Part shown: positions 15,514 through 15,791 of the stretch, one piece after another | How the letters are laid out: every line of letters begins with the position of its first letter | Position numbering within the stretch: position 1 is the first letter of the stretch | NCBI GenBank assembly: GCA_041628815.1 | Contig: JBFKOL010000068.1 | Location: forward strand, 1 to 15,791 | Direction: 5' to 3' | Length of the DNA stretch: 15,791 nt | Origin: JBFKOL01 sp041628815 | Lineage (GTDB): Bacteria > Bacteroidota > Bacteroidia > Chitinophagales > Saprospiraceae | The notes under the pieces: generated by a model | What the model saw: the letters and a program-made list of their open reading frames with translations, nothing else | Told to the model about the DNA's origin: nothing | Databases searched by the model: none | Program-made: the position numbers and the translations under genes

Positions 15514-15791
15514 CTATCCACCATCTTGCTTCTTCTTAGCTTTATCCTTGCCAAAAATCTTTTTCAAATCTTCAATGCTTTTCTTCTTTTCTGTAAGAAT
15601 CTTGCTCCCCTTAATGAGCAGGGAATCGGTTCTTCCCGCCTTGAGGCTATCCAGCAAATCTTTTCCCTGCGCAACAACTTCTTTCTTTTCCTTGTCTGCC
15701 ATATTGCGTAGTGAGTCCTTTACGGATTCTACCTTGGAATCCAATTTATCCCTTAACACAACAACTGTATCTCGTACGGTTTGCTCAATGA
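15514..15791 (-). CDS. C-terminal tail of a lysine-rich coiled-coil-like protein (5' end outside window), possibly AsmA-like
   Basis: The frame is open from the right window edge to TAG at 15516-15514; an internal GTG at 15759 is not a convincing start because the sequence before it (EQTVRDTVVVLRDKL) continues the same pattern. The visible residues are strongly helical and charged: heptad-like DKLDSKVESVKDSL, then KEKKEVVAQGKDLLDSL, then a Lys-rich end KIFGKDKAKKKQDGG. Such tails are familiar to me at the end of Bacteroidota AsmA-like envelope proteins, but no conserved core is in the window, so this identity is a guess. It reads in the same direction as trp and ends 75 nt before the leader ATG. 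Confidence 0.6.
   Translation of the reverse strand, partial: IEQTVRDTVVVLRDKLDSKVESVKDSLRNMADKEKKEVVAQGKDLLDSLKAGRTDSLLIKGSKILTEKKKSIEDLKKIFGKDKAKKKQDGG

Overview
The window looks like a chromosomal segment from a Bacteroidota bacterium; the family cannot be fixed from sequence alone. Supporting signs are the compact trp operon in the order E-G-D-C-F-B-A, a fused hisIE, a well-matched Bacteroidota-type promoter (TTG, 18 nt, TATATTTG) before a GTG start, scarce Shine-Dalgarno sites, and a small protein resembling DUF6155. No insertion sequences, tRNAs, rRNAs or CRISPR arrays are visible, and no gene is frameshifted. No stretch without a gene reaches 300 bases.

Left part, plus strand (1-3106): the 3' end of a histidine operon, hisB (5' end outside the window), hisH, hisA, hisF and hisIE. 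The first four overlap at their ends. Together they encode the central and late-middle steps, from PRATP to histidinol phosphate precursor. A 72-codon helix-turn-helix gene follows (3245-3463). Next is a pair of Tat-exported proteins (3587-5863), a Gfo/Idh/MocA oxidoreductase and a hydroxypyruvate-isomerase-like TIM barrel, which look like a periplasmic sugar-modifying unit. An XdhC-family gene (5931-7028) with its own promoter ends this strand.

Right part, minus strand (15791-7044): the tail of a lysine-rich, coiled-coil-like protein (perhaps AsmA-like) precedes the complete tryptophan operon (15298-8887). Most trp junctions are 4-nt overlaps or gaps of one or two bases; only trpC-trpF has a longer gap, with an AT-rich hairpin. 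Downstream in the same direction lie an Nramp-fold transporter lacking the usual metal ligands and, abutting it with no spacer, a DUF6155-like gene. These converge on xdhC.

The most informative signal is an uncatalogued leader before trpE: a 21-codon peptide with three consecutive Trp codons (15373-15438), a strong intrinsic terminator (15313-15350) ending just before trpE, and a competing antiterminator pairing (15371-15386 with 15331-15346). This is a complete ribosome-mediated attenuator readable from sequence. The second notable point is the Nramp-like protein in which all four classical metal and proton-site residues of TM1 and TM6 are replaced.
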